Shown here piece after piece: positions 17,698 through 26,892 of a stretch of 64,000 nucleotides of DNA. Made by a program: the position numbers and the translations under genes. The number at the start of each line of letters is the position of its first letter. The stretch's first letter is position 1. Below the pieces are notes generated by a model, which searched no databases, had not been told where the DNA came from, and saw nothing but the letters and a program-made list of their open reading frames with translations. Location: positions 62,001-126,000 of the forward strand of contig NZ_LOKW01000026.1 in assembly GCF_002211305.1 (NCBI RefSeq), given 5' to 3'. The stretch is from Rhizobium sp. R634 (GTDB lineage: Bacteria > Pseudomonadota > Alphaproteobacteria > Rhizobiales > Rhizobiaceae).

Positions 17698-18614
17698 GCA
17701 TCTTCGAAGCCATTCTCCTGACCGTCATAACCGCCTCGACGCCACTCGTCATCGCTGCTCTCGGCGAACTCGTGACGGAGCGCTCGGGCGTTCTGAACCT
17801 CGGCGTCGAAGGCATGATGATCATGGGTGCGGTCGCCGCTTTTGCCGGTGCGCAGATGTCAGGCTCGCCCTATGCCGGGATCATCTGCGGCATCGCGGCT
17901 GGTGCGCTTTTCTCGCTTCTGTTCGCCTTCCTGACGCTGACGCTGGTGACAAACCAGGTGGCGACGGGGCTGGCGCTCACCCTTCTCGGCCTTGGCGCGT
18001 CCGGCATGTTCGGCGAGGCCTATGTCAGCGTGCCAGGCGTCCGGCTGGAAGAGATCGTCATTCCCGTTCTGTCGGATATTCCGCTCGTCGGCCCTGTGCT
18101 TTTCAGGCAGGATCTGATCTTCTATCTGTCGATCGCGCTCGTTATCGGCGTCAGCTGGTTTCTGTTCCGCAGCCGCACCGGCCTGAAGCTGAGAGCCATC
18201 GGCGATAATCACGGCTCGGCGCATGCGCTCGGCATTCACGTCATCCGCACGCGATATCTCGCGGTCATGTTCGGCGGTGCCTGTGCCGGTCTGGCCGGTG
18301 CTCAGCTTTCGCTCGTCTATACTCCGCAATGGGCTGAAAACATGTCGGCCGGCCGCGGCTGGATCACGCTGGCGCTGGTGGTGTTCGCCTCCTGGCGGCC
18401 GTGGCGGGTTCTGGCCGGCGGCTATCTCTTCGGCGCGGTCACCATTTTGCAGCTTCACGCGCAGGCCTTCGGTCTCGGTATTCCGGCGCAGTTCCTCTCG
18501 ATGCTGCCCTATGCCGCGACTATTGTGGTTCTCATCATCATTTCCCATAATCGGCGCACGACGTTGATCAACACGCCCGCGTCGCTTGGAAAAGCCTTCG
18601 TGCCGGAGCGATAA
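17694..18614 (+). CDS. BMP-family ABC transporter permease
   Basis: 306 aa second permease (YufQ-like). The conserved GELVTERSGVLNLGVEGMM sequence near residues 24-42 is diagnostic of this subunit. It starts at the ATGA overlap and is followed 53 bases later by the binding-protein gene. Eight or so membrane segments are visible. Confidence 0.92.
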   Translation: MSIFEAILLTVITASTPLVIAALGELVTERSGVLNLGVEGMMIMGAVAAFAGAQMSGSPYAGIICGIAAGALFSLLFAFLTLTLVTNQVATGLALTLLGLGASGMFGEAYVSVPGVRLEEIVIPVLSDIPLVGPVLFRQDLIFYLSIALVIGVSWFLFRSRTGLKLRAIGDNHGSAHALGIHVIRTRYLAVMFGGACAGLAGAQLSLVYTPQWAENMSAGRGWITLALVVFASWRPWRVLAGGYLFGAVTILQLHAQAFGLGIPAQFLSMLPYAATIVVLIIISHNRRTTLINTPASLGKAFVPER

Positions 18615-18667
18615 AGAAGAACATAAGGACGGGTTTCCGGAATAACTTCAAACCAACAGGGGTCACC

Positions 18668-19744
18668 ATGAAGAAATTCGCATTTGCACTCGCCGCCTCG
18701 GCTGCCGCCGTGATCAGCCTTTCCTCCGCCGCAGAGGCCGCGGACAAGACGAAGGTCTGCTTCGTCTATGTCGGTTCGCACACCGATGGCGGTTATTCGC
18801 AGGCGCACGATCTCGGCCGTCAGCAGGTTCAGGCCGAATTCGGCGACAAGATCGAAACGCCTTACCTCGAAAACGTGCCTGAAGGCCCGGATGCCGAGCG
18901 CGCCATCGAACGCCTCGCGCGCTCCGGCTGCAAGCTGATCTTCACGACGTCCTTCGGCTTCATGGATGCGACCGTGAAGGTCGCCGCCAAGTTCCCGGAC
19001 GTCAAGTTCGAGCACGGCACCGGCTATAAGTCCGGCCCCAACCTGGCGACCTATAATTCGCGCTTCTACGAAGGCCGCTACATCCTCGGCCAGATCGCCG
19101 CCAAGACCTCGAAGAATCACGGTGCCGCCTACATCGCCTCCTTCCCGATTCCGGAAGTGGTCATGGGCATCAACTCCTTCGAGCAGGGCGCCAAGTCGGT
19201 CGATCCGAGCTTCAAGCTGAAGGTCATCTGGGTCAACACCTGGTTCGATCCCGGCAAGGAAGCCGATGCCGCCAAGGCGATGGTCGATCAGGGCGTCGAC
19301 GTGCTGACGCAGCACACCGACACGACGGCGCCGATGCAGGTGGCCGAAGAACGTGGCATCCACGCCTTCGGCCAGGCATCCGACATGATCGCAGCTGGCC
19401 CGAAGGCGCAGCTGACAGCGATCGTCGATACCTGGGGTACCTATTACTCCAAGCGCGTTCACGCCCTTCTGGACGGCACCTGGAAGTCCGAGCAGAGCTG
19501 GGACGGCCTGAAGGACGGCATCCTGAAGATGGCGCCCTACACCAACATGCCTGACGACGTGAAAAAGATGGCCGAGGAAACCGAAGCCAAGATCAAGTCG
19601 GGCGAGCTGCACCCCTTCACCGGTCCGATCAACAAGCAGGACGGCACGCCCTGGCTGAAGGCCGGCGAGAAGGCCGATGACGGCACGCTGCTCGGCATGA
19701 ACTTCTACGTCGAAGGCGTCGACGACAAGCTTCCGGCGCAATAA
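18668..19744 (+). CDS. BMP-family periplasmic substrate-binding protein
   Basis: 358 aa. Signal peptide 1-24 ends AEA without a lipobox cysteine, so the protein should be soluble in the periplasm, unlike the lipoprotein BMPs of spirochaetes and Gram-positives. The body matches the Bmp/PnrA fold (VGSHTDGGYSQAHD near the start, GINSFEQGAKSV mid-protein). The ATG at 18668 follows aggggtcacc. It ends the operon begun at 15054, before the hairpin at 19767-19794. Purine nucleosides are a reasonable guess for substrate; it is not proven. Confidence 0.92.
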   Translation: MKKFAFALAASAAAVISLSSAAEAADKTKVCFVYVGSHTDGGYSQAHDLGRQQVQAEFGDKIETPYLENVPEGPDAERAIERLARSGCKLIFTTSFGFMDATVKVAAKFPDVKFEHGTGYKSGPNLATYNSRFYEGRYILGQIAAKTSKNHGAAYIASFPIPEVVMGINSFEQGAKSVDPSFKLKVIWVNTWFDPGKEADAAKAMVDQGVDVLTQHTDTTAPMQVAEERGIHAFGQASDMIAAGPKAQLTAIVDTWGTYYSKRVHALLDGTWKSEQSWDGLKDGILKMAPYTNMPDDVKKMAEETEAKIKSGELHPFTGPINKQDGTPWLKAGEKADDGTLLGMNFYVEGVDDKLPAQ

Positions 19745-19766
19745 GCTGCATCAATTCGCAGGTGCG

Positions 19767-19794
19767 AAGGGCGCTCCCTGGGGCGCCCTTTTTT
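19767..19794 (+). terminator. Intrinsic terminator after the BMP transporter operon
   Basis: Perfect 8-bp stem aagggcgc/gcgccctt (19767-19774 and 19783-19790) running into six T residues. Confidence 0.9.
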
Positions 19795-19820
19795 GCTGCA
19801 GTGCATGCAAAGATTCTGAT

Positions 19821-19837
19821 TTACAAAAGTAATACTA
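19821..19837. promoter_or_regulatory. Candidate operator/promoter region of the CUT2 transporter
   Basis: Two overlapping symmetric motifs, TTAC-AAAA-GTAA (19821-19832) and AGTAATACT (19829-19837), lie in an AT-rich patch about 50 bases before the binding-protein gene. They could bind the GntR regulator encoded at the operon end. This is inference from position and symmetry. Confidence 0.3.
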
Positions 19838-19885
19838 TATGATTTTTTGACCCTGCGCCGCGAGATGCGGCATTGGGAGGAAATC

Positions 19886-20848
19886 ATGAAATTGAAGACT
19901 GCACTTTTGAGTGCCACGATTCTGGCTGCCTGCATGTTCGGTTCGGCTTCGGCCGCCGGCCTCACCGTCGGCTTCTCGCAGATCGGCTCGGAATCGGGCT
20001 GGCGCGCGGCTGAAACGACCGTGACGAAGCAGCAGGCTGAAAAGCGCGGCATCGATCTGAAGTTTGCCGATGCGCAGCAGAAGCAGGAAAATCAGATCAA
20101 GGCTCTGCGATCCTTCATCGCTCAGGGCGTCGATGCCATCCTCGTCGCTCCCGTTGTCGAAACCGGCTGGGACGACGTTCTGAAGGAAGCCAAGGAAGCC
20201 AATATTCCGGTCATTCTTCTCGACCGTACCATCAAGGCTCCCGACGATCTCTACCTGACGGCGGTCACCTCCGATCTGGTTCACGAAGGCAAGGTTGCCG
20301 GCGACTGGCTGGTGAAGAATGTCGGCGACAAGAAGTGCAACGTCGTCGAACTCCAGGGCACGACCGGTTCCTCGCCCGCCATCGCCCGCAAGAAGGGCTT
20401 CGAAGAAGCTCTTGCAGGCCACGATAACCTCAAGATCGTTCGCAGCCAGACCGGCGACTTCACCCGCACCAAGGGCAAGGAAGTCATGGAAAGCTTCCTG
20501 AAGGCCGAGAATGGCGGCAAGGATATCTGCGCTCTCTACGCTCATAACGACGACATGGCCGTCGGCGCCATCCAGGCGATCAAGGAAGCTGGCCTGAAGC
20601 CCGGTAAGGACATCCTCGTCGTCTCCATCGACGCTGTGCCCGATATCTTCAAGGCCATGTCGGAAGGCGAAGCCAATGCCACGGTCGAACTGACGCCGAA
20701 CATGGCAGGTCCGGCTTTCGATGCGCTCGAAGCCTATCTCAAGGACAAGAAGGCTCCGGCGAAGTGGATCCAGACCGAATCCAAGCTCTACACGCCTGCT
20801 GACGAGCCGATGAAGGTCTACGAAGAGAAGAAGAGCCAGGGCTACTGA
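19886..20848 (+). CDS. CUT2 sugar ABC transporter, periplasmic binding protein (YtfQ-like)
   Basis: 320 aa Peripla_BP_4 family protein with a signal peptide ending SASA (about residue 23). Sequence character (GFSQIGSESGWR near the mature start, VVETGWDDVL, ALYAHNDDMAVGAIQAIKEAG) matches YtfQ, the galactofuranose-binding protein of E. coli. The ATG at 19886 follows a tgggagga site; a start 13 codons earlier lacks one. It heads a four-gene importer followed by a regulator. Galactofuranose or a related sugar is likely but inferred. Confidence 0.92.
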   Translation: MKLKTALLSATILAACMFGSASAAGLTVGFSQIGSESGWRAAETTVTKQQAEKRGIDLKFADAQQKQENQIKALRSFIAQGVDAILVAPVVETGWDDVLKEAKEANIPVILLDRTIKAPDDLYLTAVTSDLVHEGKVAGDWLVKNVGDKKCNVVELQGTTGSSPAIARKKGFEEALAGHDNLKIVRSQTGDFTRTKGKEVMESFLKAENGGKDICALYAHNDDMAVGAIQAIKEAGLKPGKDILVVSIDAVPDIFKAMSEGEANATVELTPNMAGPAFDALEAYLKDKKAPAKWIQTESKLYTPADEPMKVYEEKKSQGY

Positions 20849-20968
20849 GTTGAACCTGGAACCGCACCGGCCCATCATGGACCGGTGCGGAACTGCCGAT
20901 GTCGGGCCGGGCATCATGTCCGGCCCTGGCACAGGCGCAAGGCGCAATATCAGGAAACAGCAGCCCTC

Positions 20969-22492
20969 ATGGTTCACAATTTCGAGAATATTCTCGCGGC
21001 TTCCGGAATATCGAAATTCTTTCCCGGCGCGGTGGCGCTGGACAAGGTCGATTTCACCCTTCGCAAGGGAGAGGTGCACGCGCTTCTCGGCGAAAATGGC
21101 GCCGGCAAGTCGACGCTGATCAAATGCATTACCGGCGCCTACCATCGTGACGAAGGCAGCCTGATGCTGGACGGCCAGGAAATCAATCCGGCCAATACGC
21201 TCGCCGCCCAGAAGCTCGGCATCGGCACGGTCTACCAGGAGGTCAACCTCCTTTCCAATCTGAGCGTCGCCGAAAATCTCTTTCTCGGACGCCAGCCAAG
21301 GCGTTTCGGCATGACCGACGTGCGCGCGATGAACCGCAAGGCGCGCGAACTGCTTGCCGGCTACGGCATCGATATCGACGTCACCGCCGAACTCAGCCGC
21401 TTCTCCGTCGCAGTCCAGCAGGTTGTGGCCATCGCCCGCGCCGTCGATCTCTCCGGCAAGGTGCTGATCCTCGACGAGCCGACGGCCAGCCTCGACAATC
21501 AGGAAGTGGCGCTGCTTTTCCGCATCATCGAGGATTTGAAGAAGCGCGGACTGGGCATCGTCTTCATCACGCATTTTCTCGAGCAGGTTTATGCGATCAG
21601 CGATCGCATCACCGTGCTGCGCAACGGCAAGCTGGTCGGCACCCGCGAAGCCGCCGATCTGCCGCGCCAAGGCCTGATCGCCATGATGCTCGGCCGTGAA
21701 CTGGCGCAGGCCGAAGAAACGGTCAGGAAACACAGCCTCGCGGCCGGCGATATCAGATATCGTTTCGCAGGCTACGGCAAACGCGGCAAGGTCAAACCCT
21801 TCGATCTTGATGTGCGCGCAGGCGAGGTGGTCGGCATTGCCGGCCTGCTCGGTTCCGGCCGCACCGAAACCGCCGAATTGCTCTTTGGCATCGAACATGC
21901 CGACAGCGGCAGTGCCACGATCGATGGCCAGCCGGCGACGCTTTCCAGCCCGCGCGCAGCAATCGAAAAGGGTTTCGGCTTTTGCCCCGAGGATCGCAAG
22001 ACCGATGGCATCGTCGGCGACCTGTCGATCCGGGAAAACATCGCGCTTGCACTGCAGGCGCGCCGCGGCTGGACGCGGCCGCTCTCGCGCGCCGAACAGA
22101 ATGCACTGGCCGATCGCTACATCAAGGCGCTCGATATCCGCACCACCGACCGCGAAAAGCCGATCCGGCTGCTTTCCGGCGGCAACCAGCAGAAGGCGAT
22201 CCTCGCCCGCTGGCTGGCGACCAATCCGAAATTTCTCATCCTCGACGAGCCGACCCGCGGTATCGATGTCGGCGCCCATGCCGAAATCATCCGGCTCATC
22301 GAACAGCTTTGCGCCGAAGGCATGTCATTGATCGTAATTTCCTCGGAACTTGAAGAGCTTGTCGCTTATAGCTCACGTGTCATCGTGCTCCGCGACAGGC
22401 AGCATATCGCCGAACTCACGGGCGAGCGCATCACGGCCGCCGGTATCGTCGATGCGATTGCCGCCGCCGAACACAAGACGGAGGACGCATGA
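20969..22492 (+). CDS. CUT2 sugar ABC transporter ATP-binding protein (YtfR-like)
   Basis: 507 aa with two ATPase domains. The first has GENGAGKS and LILDEPTASLD. The second has the degenerate GLLGSGRT in place of Walker A but a complete LSGGNQQK signature and LILDEPTRGIDVG, as in RbsA/YtfR. The ATG at 20969 is preceded by a weak site (aggaaacag); an in-frame start at 20885 encodes an unrelated arginine-rich extension and is rejected. The gap of 120 bases from the binding-protein gene is the largest in the operon. It overlaps the next gene by four bases. Confidence 0.92.
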   Translation: MVHNFENILAASGISKFFPGAVALDKVDFTLRKGEVHALLGENGAGKSTLIKCITGAYHRDEGSLMLDGQEINPANTLAAQKLGIGTVYQEVNLLSNLSVAENLFLGRQPRRFGMTDVRAMNRKARELLAGYGIDIDVTAELSRFSVAVQQVVAIARAVDLSGKVLILDEPTASLDNQEVALLFRIIEDLKKRGLGIVFITHFLEQVYAISDRITVLRNGKLVGTREAADLPRQGLIAMMLGRELAQAEETVRKHSLAAGDIRYRFAGYGKRGKVKPFDLDVRAGEVVGIAGLLGSGRTETAELLFGIEHADSGSATIDGQPATLSSPRAAIEKGFGFCPEDRKTDGIVGDLSIRENIALALQARRGWTRPLSRAEQNALADRYIKALDIRTTDREKPIRLLSGGNQQKAILARWLATNPKFLILDEPTRGIDVGAHAEIIRLIEQLCAEGMSLIVISSELEELVAYSSRVIVLRDRQHIAELTGERITAAGIVDAIAAAEHKTEDA

Positions 22493-23502
22493 AATCCTCC
22501 CGGAACGCGCTGGTCTATCGCCTGGCGCCGCAATTGATCGCGCTCGTTATCATTCTTCTGTTGAATTTCATAACGTCGCCCCAGTTTTTTAATGTTGTGG
22601 TTCAAAATGGACGCCTTTACGGCAGCCTGATTGACGTGCTGAACCGCGGTGCACCGGTGGCGCTGTTGGCGATCGGCATGACGCTGGTGATCGCCACCAA
22701 GGGGATCGACCTGTCCGTCGGTGCAGTCATCGCCATTTGCGGCGCGGTTGCCGCATCGTCGATTGTATCAGGAAATTCAGTCACCTACACCGTTGTCCTA
22801 ACGCTCGCCATCGGCATTGCCTGCGGCGTCTGGAACGGTTTCCTGGTGGCCGTGCTCAATATCCAGCCGATCATCGCCACCCTGGTGCTGATGGTCGCCG
22901 GTCGCGGCATCGCCCAGCTCATCACCGAAGGCGCCATCCTGACCTTCAACGATGACGGCCTGATCTTCTTCGGCAGCGGCTCCATGGCCCTCTTGCCGAT
23001 GCCTGTCGTCATCTGGCTGCTCGTCGGCCTGCTCGTCATCCTGCTCGTTCGCCGCACGGCGCTCGGCATGCTGATCGAGGCAGTCGGCATCAACCGCCGC
23101 GCCAGCACGCTTTCGGGCATTCAGACGCCGGTGCTGCTGATGGCCGTCTACATGCTGAGCGGCCTTTGCGCCTCGATCGCGGGCATCATCGTTGCGGCTG
23201 ACATCAAGGGCGCCGATGCCAACAATGCCGGCCTCTGGCTGGAACTCGACGCCATTCTGGCGGTGGTGGTCGGCGGCAATTCGCTGCTTGGCGGGCGGTT
23301 CAGCATTCTTGGATCGCTGATCGGCGCGATGATCATTCAGGCGGTGAATACCGGCATCCTGTCCTCCGGTTTCCCGCCGGAATTCAACCTGATCATCAAG
23401 GCCGTCATCATCATCGTGATCCTCTTCATCCAGTCTCCGGCGGTGCAGTCGCTCGCCATCTTCGCCAGCCGCCGGCAGGGCGGAAGGGAGCAGCCGAAAT
23501 GA
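22489..23502 (+). CDS. CUT2 sugar ABC transporter permease (YtfT-like)
   Basis: 337 aa with about eight to ten membrane segments. The CUT2 signature GMTLVIATKGIDLSVGAVIA (about residues 64-83) and a C-terminal VVGGNSLLGGRF are present. It is coupled by ATGA overlaps to both neighbours, so all three membrane components should be made together. With YjfF-like 23499-24467 it forms the heterodimeric channel. Confidence 0.93.
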   Translation: MKSSRNALVYRLAPQLIALVIILLLNFITSPQFFNVVVQNGRLYGSLIDVLNRGAPVALLAIGMTLVIATKGIDLSVGAVIAICGAVAASSIVSGNSVTYTVVLTLAIGIACGVWNGFLVAVLNIQPIIATLVLMVAGRGIAQLITEGAILTFNDDGLIFFGSGSMALLPMPVVIWLLVGLLVILLVRRTALGMLIEAVGINRRASTLSGIQTPVLLMAVYMLSGLCASIAGIIVAADIKGADANNAGLWLELDAILAVVVGGNSLLGGRFSILGSLIGAMIIQAVNTGILSSGFPPEFNLIIKAVIIIVILFIQSPAVQSLAIFASRRQGGREQPK

Positions 23503-24467
23503 ACTCCAAATATCTGCCGCTGCTTGCGACAATCGTCATCTTCGTGCTCGCCTATGCCGGCTGCACGCTGCAATATCCGAACATGCTGTCGACGCGCGTC
23601 ATCGGCAATCTCCTGACCGACAACGCCTTCCTCGGGATTGCCGCGGTCGGCATGACCTTCGTCATCATCTCCGGCGGCATCGATTTGTCGATCGGTTCGG
23701 TCATCGCCTTCACCGGCGTCTTCCTCGCGGTCATCCTGCAGAAGACCGCGATCCATCCGCTGCTCGCCTTCGCGCTCGTCCTCGTGATCACCACCGCCTT
23801 CGGCGCCGTCATGGGGGCAATCATCCACTATCTCGAAATGCCGGCCTTCATCGTCACGCTTGCCGGCATGTTCCTGGCGCGCGGCATTGCCTTCGTGCTC
23901 TCCATCGACAGCATTCCGATCGATCACGAGTATTATTCCACGCTGACGAGCCTCTATTACCGTCTGCCCGGGGGCGGCCGGTTAACGCTGATCGGCGCCA
24001 TCATGCTTCTGGTTTTCGCGGCCGGCATCTTCATCGCCCACCGCACCCGCTTTGGAACCAATGTCTATGCGCTCGGCGGCGGCGTGCAGACGGCCCGGCT
24101 GATGGGCGTGCCTGTGGGACGCACGACGATCCAGATCTATGCGCTGTCGGGCTTTCTGGCGGGCCTATCCGGAATCGTTTTTTCGCTGTACACCTCTGCC
24201 GGATACTCTCTTGCGGCAGTTGGCGTCGAACTCGATGCTATCGCGGCGGTCGTCATTGGGGGGACGCTGCTGACGGGAGGAGCGGGATTTGTGGCGGGAA
24301 CCTTGATCGGTATCCTGATCCAGGGGCTCATTCAGACCTACATCACCTTTGACGGCACGTTGTCGAGCTGGTGGACCAAGATTCTGATCGGCCTTCTGCT
24401 TTTTGCGTTCATCCTGATGCAGAAAGCCATCCTGTTCCTTTCCAGTCTGAACAAGAGGTATGCCTAG
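23499..24467 (+). CDS. CUT2 sugar ABC transporter permease (YjfF-like)
   Basis: 322 aa second permease, with GMTFVIISGGIDLSIGSVIA (about residues 51-70) and VVIGGTLLTGGAG near the C-terminus. The use of two different permeases is a feature of the ytfQRT-yjfF system, where many CUT2 transporters use a homodimer; this strengthens the assignment. The stop at 24465-24467 is 14 bases before the GntR gene. Confidence 0.93.
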   Translation: MNSKYLPLLATIVIFVLAYAGCTLQYPNMLSTRVIGNLLTDNAFLGIAAVGMTFVIISGGIDLSIGSVIAFTGVFLAVILQKTAIHPLLAFALVLVITTAFGAVMGAIIHYLEMPAFIVTLAGMFLARGIAFVLSIDSIPIDHEYYSTLTSLYYRLPGGGRLTLIGAIMLLVFAAGIFIAHRTRFGTNVYALGGGVQTARLMGVPVGRTTIQIYALSGFLAGLSGIVFSLYTSAGYSLAAVGVELDAIAAVVIGGTLLTGGAGFVAGTLIGILIQGLIQTYITFDGTLSSWWTKILIGLLLFAFILMQKAILFLSSLNKRYA

Positions 24468-24481
24468 GGGAGGCGGGTCAC

Positions 24482-25267
24482 TTGCGCAACAAATTGATCG
24501 AGACAGGCAAGACAGGGCGCCGAACCCGGACGAGCCATGCGCAGGTGGTCGACGAGCTCGGCAAGGCGATCGTCGCCGGCACCTATCCTGTCGGCTCGAT
24601 CCTGCCGGGCGATACGGAGCTGGCCCAACGCTTCAAGGTGTCGCGCACGGTGCTGCGCGAGACGATGAAGACGCTCGCCGCCAAGGGCATGGTCGTTGCC
24701 AAGGCGCGTGTCGGCACACGCGTGACCGAAAAGAACCTCTGGAACATGTTCGACAGCGAGATCATCGCCTGGCACTTCGACAACGGCGTGACGGAAGAGT
24801 TCCTGCTGCAGCTCTACGATATTCGCCTTGCCTTTGAGCCCTTCGCGGCCGGCCTCGTCGCCGAACGGGCGAAGGCCGAGGATATCGAAATGCTGCGCGG
24901 CTTGGCGCTCGAGATGGCGGCAAGCGGCCATACCGCCGACAGCATGGCGCTCGCCGACCTGCGCTTTCATCTGGCGATCGCCGAAGCCTCGCACAACCCT
25001 TTCATGCGGACCCTCGGCAGCCTCATCGAGGCGGCTCTCGTCGGCATGTTCCGCATGAGCACGCCGCCCTCGGAAAACGGTTTCGCCAATATTGCCGACA
25101 CGCATATGCGCATTGTCGATGCGATCGTTTCCGGAGACAGCGCTGCCGCGCGGCGCGCGATGGAGGATGTGATCGTGGACGGCCGCGATCATGTGCGCGA
25201 GGCCTTCGCGGCCCGCGGTTCCGAAGCCGTTACAGGTCCGATCTCGGCTGCAATTTCACCTTTGTGA
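24482..25267 (+). CDS. GntR-family regulator (FadR subfamily, FCD domain) of the CUT2 operon
   Basis: 261 aa. I choose TTG at 24482 because a ggggagg site lies at 24468-24474 and the encoded N-terminus fits the family; upstream codons overlap the permease gene. The winged helix (about 17-85, with GDTELAQRFKVSRTVLRETM) precedes a helical FCD domain (about 105-240) that usually binds an acid or sugar acid with a metal. Its location as the last gene of the sugar importer strongly suggests it controls that operon in response to the sugar or a catabolite. Confidence 0.88.
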   Translation: MRNKLIETGKTGRRTRTSHAQVVDELGKAIVAGTYPVGSILPGDTELAQRFKVSRTVLRETMKTLAAKGMVVAKARVGTRVTEKNLWNMFDSEIIAWHFDNGVTEEFLLQLYDIRLAFEPFAAGLVAERAKAEDIEMLRGLALEMAASGHTADSMALADLRFHLAIAEASHNPFMRTLGSLIEAALVGMFRMSTPPSENGFANIADTHMRIVDAIVSGDSAAARRAMEDVIVDGRDHVREAFAARGSEAVTGPISAAISPL

Positions 25268-25328
25268 AGGCTTCGCTTACTTACGGCGCCGCGCATCTTT
25301 GAGACGCGCAAGGGACGCTATCGCTGCC

Positions 25329-25371
25329 GCATAATTTATCCGCAAATCGATTCCGATTTAAGAAATTATGC
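25329..25371. repeat. Intergenic palindrome, family A (copy 1)
   Basis: Inverted repeat with outer arms gcataattt/aaattatgc and inner arms aaatcg/cgattt. A closely related copy lies at 44223-44264. Both are followed by the same agta bases and sit 50-65 bases before a plus-strand gene. Confidence 0.75.
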
Positions 25372-25420
25372 AGTATGAGGCAGGAAAGACGCCTCATGGC
25401 GCGGATTCGCGGAGCAAATC

Positions 25421-26782
25421 ATGGAACGCACTTGTCTTGCCGTCATTCTCGCCGCCGGTGACAGCACGCGGATGAAATCTTCGAAATCGAAGGTGCTGCA
25501 TCCGGTCGCCGGACGGCCGATGATCGCCCATGTGGTCGAGGCAGTTGCCTCCGCCGGCATCTCGTCCGTCGCACTCGTCGTCGGCCGTGATGCCGAAGAC
25601 GTCGCGAAGGCGGCGAGCATCGGCGGCGTCGGCATCGAATCCTATCTGCAGAAGGAACGCCTCGGCACCGGCCATGCGGTGCTGGCGGCGCGCGAAGCAA
25701 TCGCCAGGGGCTATGACGATATCCTGGTCACCTATGGCGACGTTCCGCTCCAGACCGACGGACCGCTGAAGGCCGCCCGCCAGGGTCTTGCCGATGGCAG
25801 CGACATCGTCGTCATCGGCTTCCACACCGACCGTCCGACCGGCTATGGCCGCCTGCTCGTCAAGGACGGCGAACTCATCGCCATCCGCGAGGAGAAGGAC
25901 GCGACCGATGCCGAGCGCACCGTCACCTGGTGCAACAGCGGCCTGATGGCGATCAACGGCCGCAAGGCGCTCGATCTTCTCTCGCGTATCGGCAATGCCA
26001 ATGCCAAGGGCGAATTCTATCTGACCGACCTCGTCGAGATCGCCCGTTCGCTGGGCGGCCGCGTCACCGCCGTCGATGCGCCTGAAATCGAGATGACCGG
26101 CTGCAACAACCGCGCCGAGCTCGCCATCATCGAGCGCTTCTGGCAGGAGCGCCGCCGCCGCGAGATGATGCTGGCGGGCGTCACCATGATCGCGCCGGAA
26201 ACGGTCTTTCTCTCCTATGACACCGTCATCGGCCAGGATGCGCTGATCGAGCCGAATGTCGTCTTCGGTCCCGGCGCGGTGATCGACAGCGGCGCCGTCA
26301 TCCATGCCTTCTCACATATCGAAGGCGCTCATGTCAGCCAGGGCGCGACCGTAGGACCCTTCGCGCGGCTGCGGCCGGGTGCGGACCTCGCCAATGGCTC
26401 CAAGGTCGGCAATTTCTGCGAGGTCAAGAACGGCCGGATCGGCGAGGGCGCCAAGGTCAACCACCTGACCTATATCGGCGATGCCGTCGTCGGCGCCGGC
26501 AGCAATATCGGCGCCGGCACGATCACCTGCAATTATGACGGCGTCAACAAGAGCCAGACTGTTATCGGCGAGAACGCCTTCATCGGCTCCAACTCGTCGC
26601 TGGTCGCGCCGGTGACGATCGGCGACGGCGCCTATGTCGGCTCCGGCAGCGTCATCACCGCCGATGTGCCGGCCGACGCGCTGGCCCTCGGCCGCGCCCG
26701 GCAGGAGATCAAGCCCGGCCGCGCAACGCTGTTGCGCGAGCGCGCGCTCGCCATCAAGGCCGCGAAGAAGGCGAAAGCCTGA
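25421..26782 (+). CDS. glmU: Bifunctional UDP-N-acetylglucosamine pyrophosphorylase / glucosamine-1-phosphate N-acetyltransferase
   Basis: 453 aa. The N-terminal uridyltransferase domain carries LAAGDSTRMKSSKSKVLHP (from residue 10). The C-terminal left-handed beta-helix (about 255-440) is a run of hexapeptide repeats, including the GNFCEVKNGRIGEGAKVNHL and NIGAGTITCNYDG landmarks. It acetylates glucosamine-1-phosphate then makes UDP-GlcNAc for peptidoglycan, LPS and, in rhizobia, Nod factor. It precedes glmS, the enzyme two steps earlier, by 110 bases. Confidence 0.97.
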   Translation: MERTCLAVILAAGDSTRMKSSKSKVLHPVAGRPMIAHVVEAVASAGISSVALVVGRDAEDVAKAASIGGVGIESYLQKERLGTGHAVLAAREAIARGYDDILVTYGDVPLQTDGPLKAARQGLADGSDIVVIGFHTDRPTGYGRLLVKDGELIAIREEKDATDAERTVTWCNSGLMAINGRKALDLLSRIGNANAKGEFYLTDLVEIARSLGGRVTAVDAPEIEMTGCNNRAELAIIERFWQERRRREMMLAGVTMIAPETVFLSYDTVIGQDALIEPNVVFGPGAVIDSGAVIHAFSHIEGAHVSQGATVGPFARLRPGADLANGSKVGNFCEVKNGRIGEGAKVNHLTYIGDAVVGAGSNIGAGTITCNYDGVNKSQTVIGENAFIGSNSSLVAPVTIGDGAYVGSGSVITADVPADALALGRARQEIKPGRATLLRERALAIKAAKKAKA

Positions 26783-26892
26783 GGCACGCTTTGCGTAACC
26801 GGCAGAAATTGAAAGTGACCGCCGAGGCAATTGATAAATAAGCGGAAATCGTTAGGACTGGCCTCGTTGTCGAAGGCTCATGGGGATATTGC

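Noticed and set aside
19835..22279. An 814-codon minus-strand frame over the CUT2 binding protein and ATPase
   Set aside because: Shadow of conserved plus-strand genes; composition is not protein-like and no motif is recognisable.
26783..26892. Possible glmS ribozyme leader
   Set aside because: The 110-base gap is too short and lacks the ribozyme core; the element is known mainly from Gram-positive bacteria.
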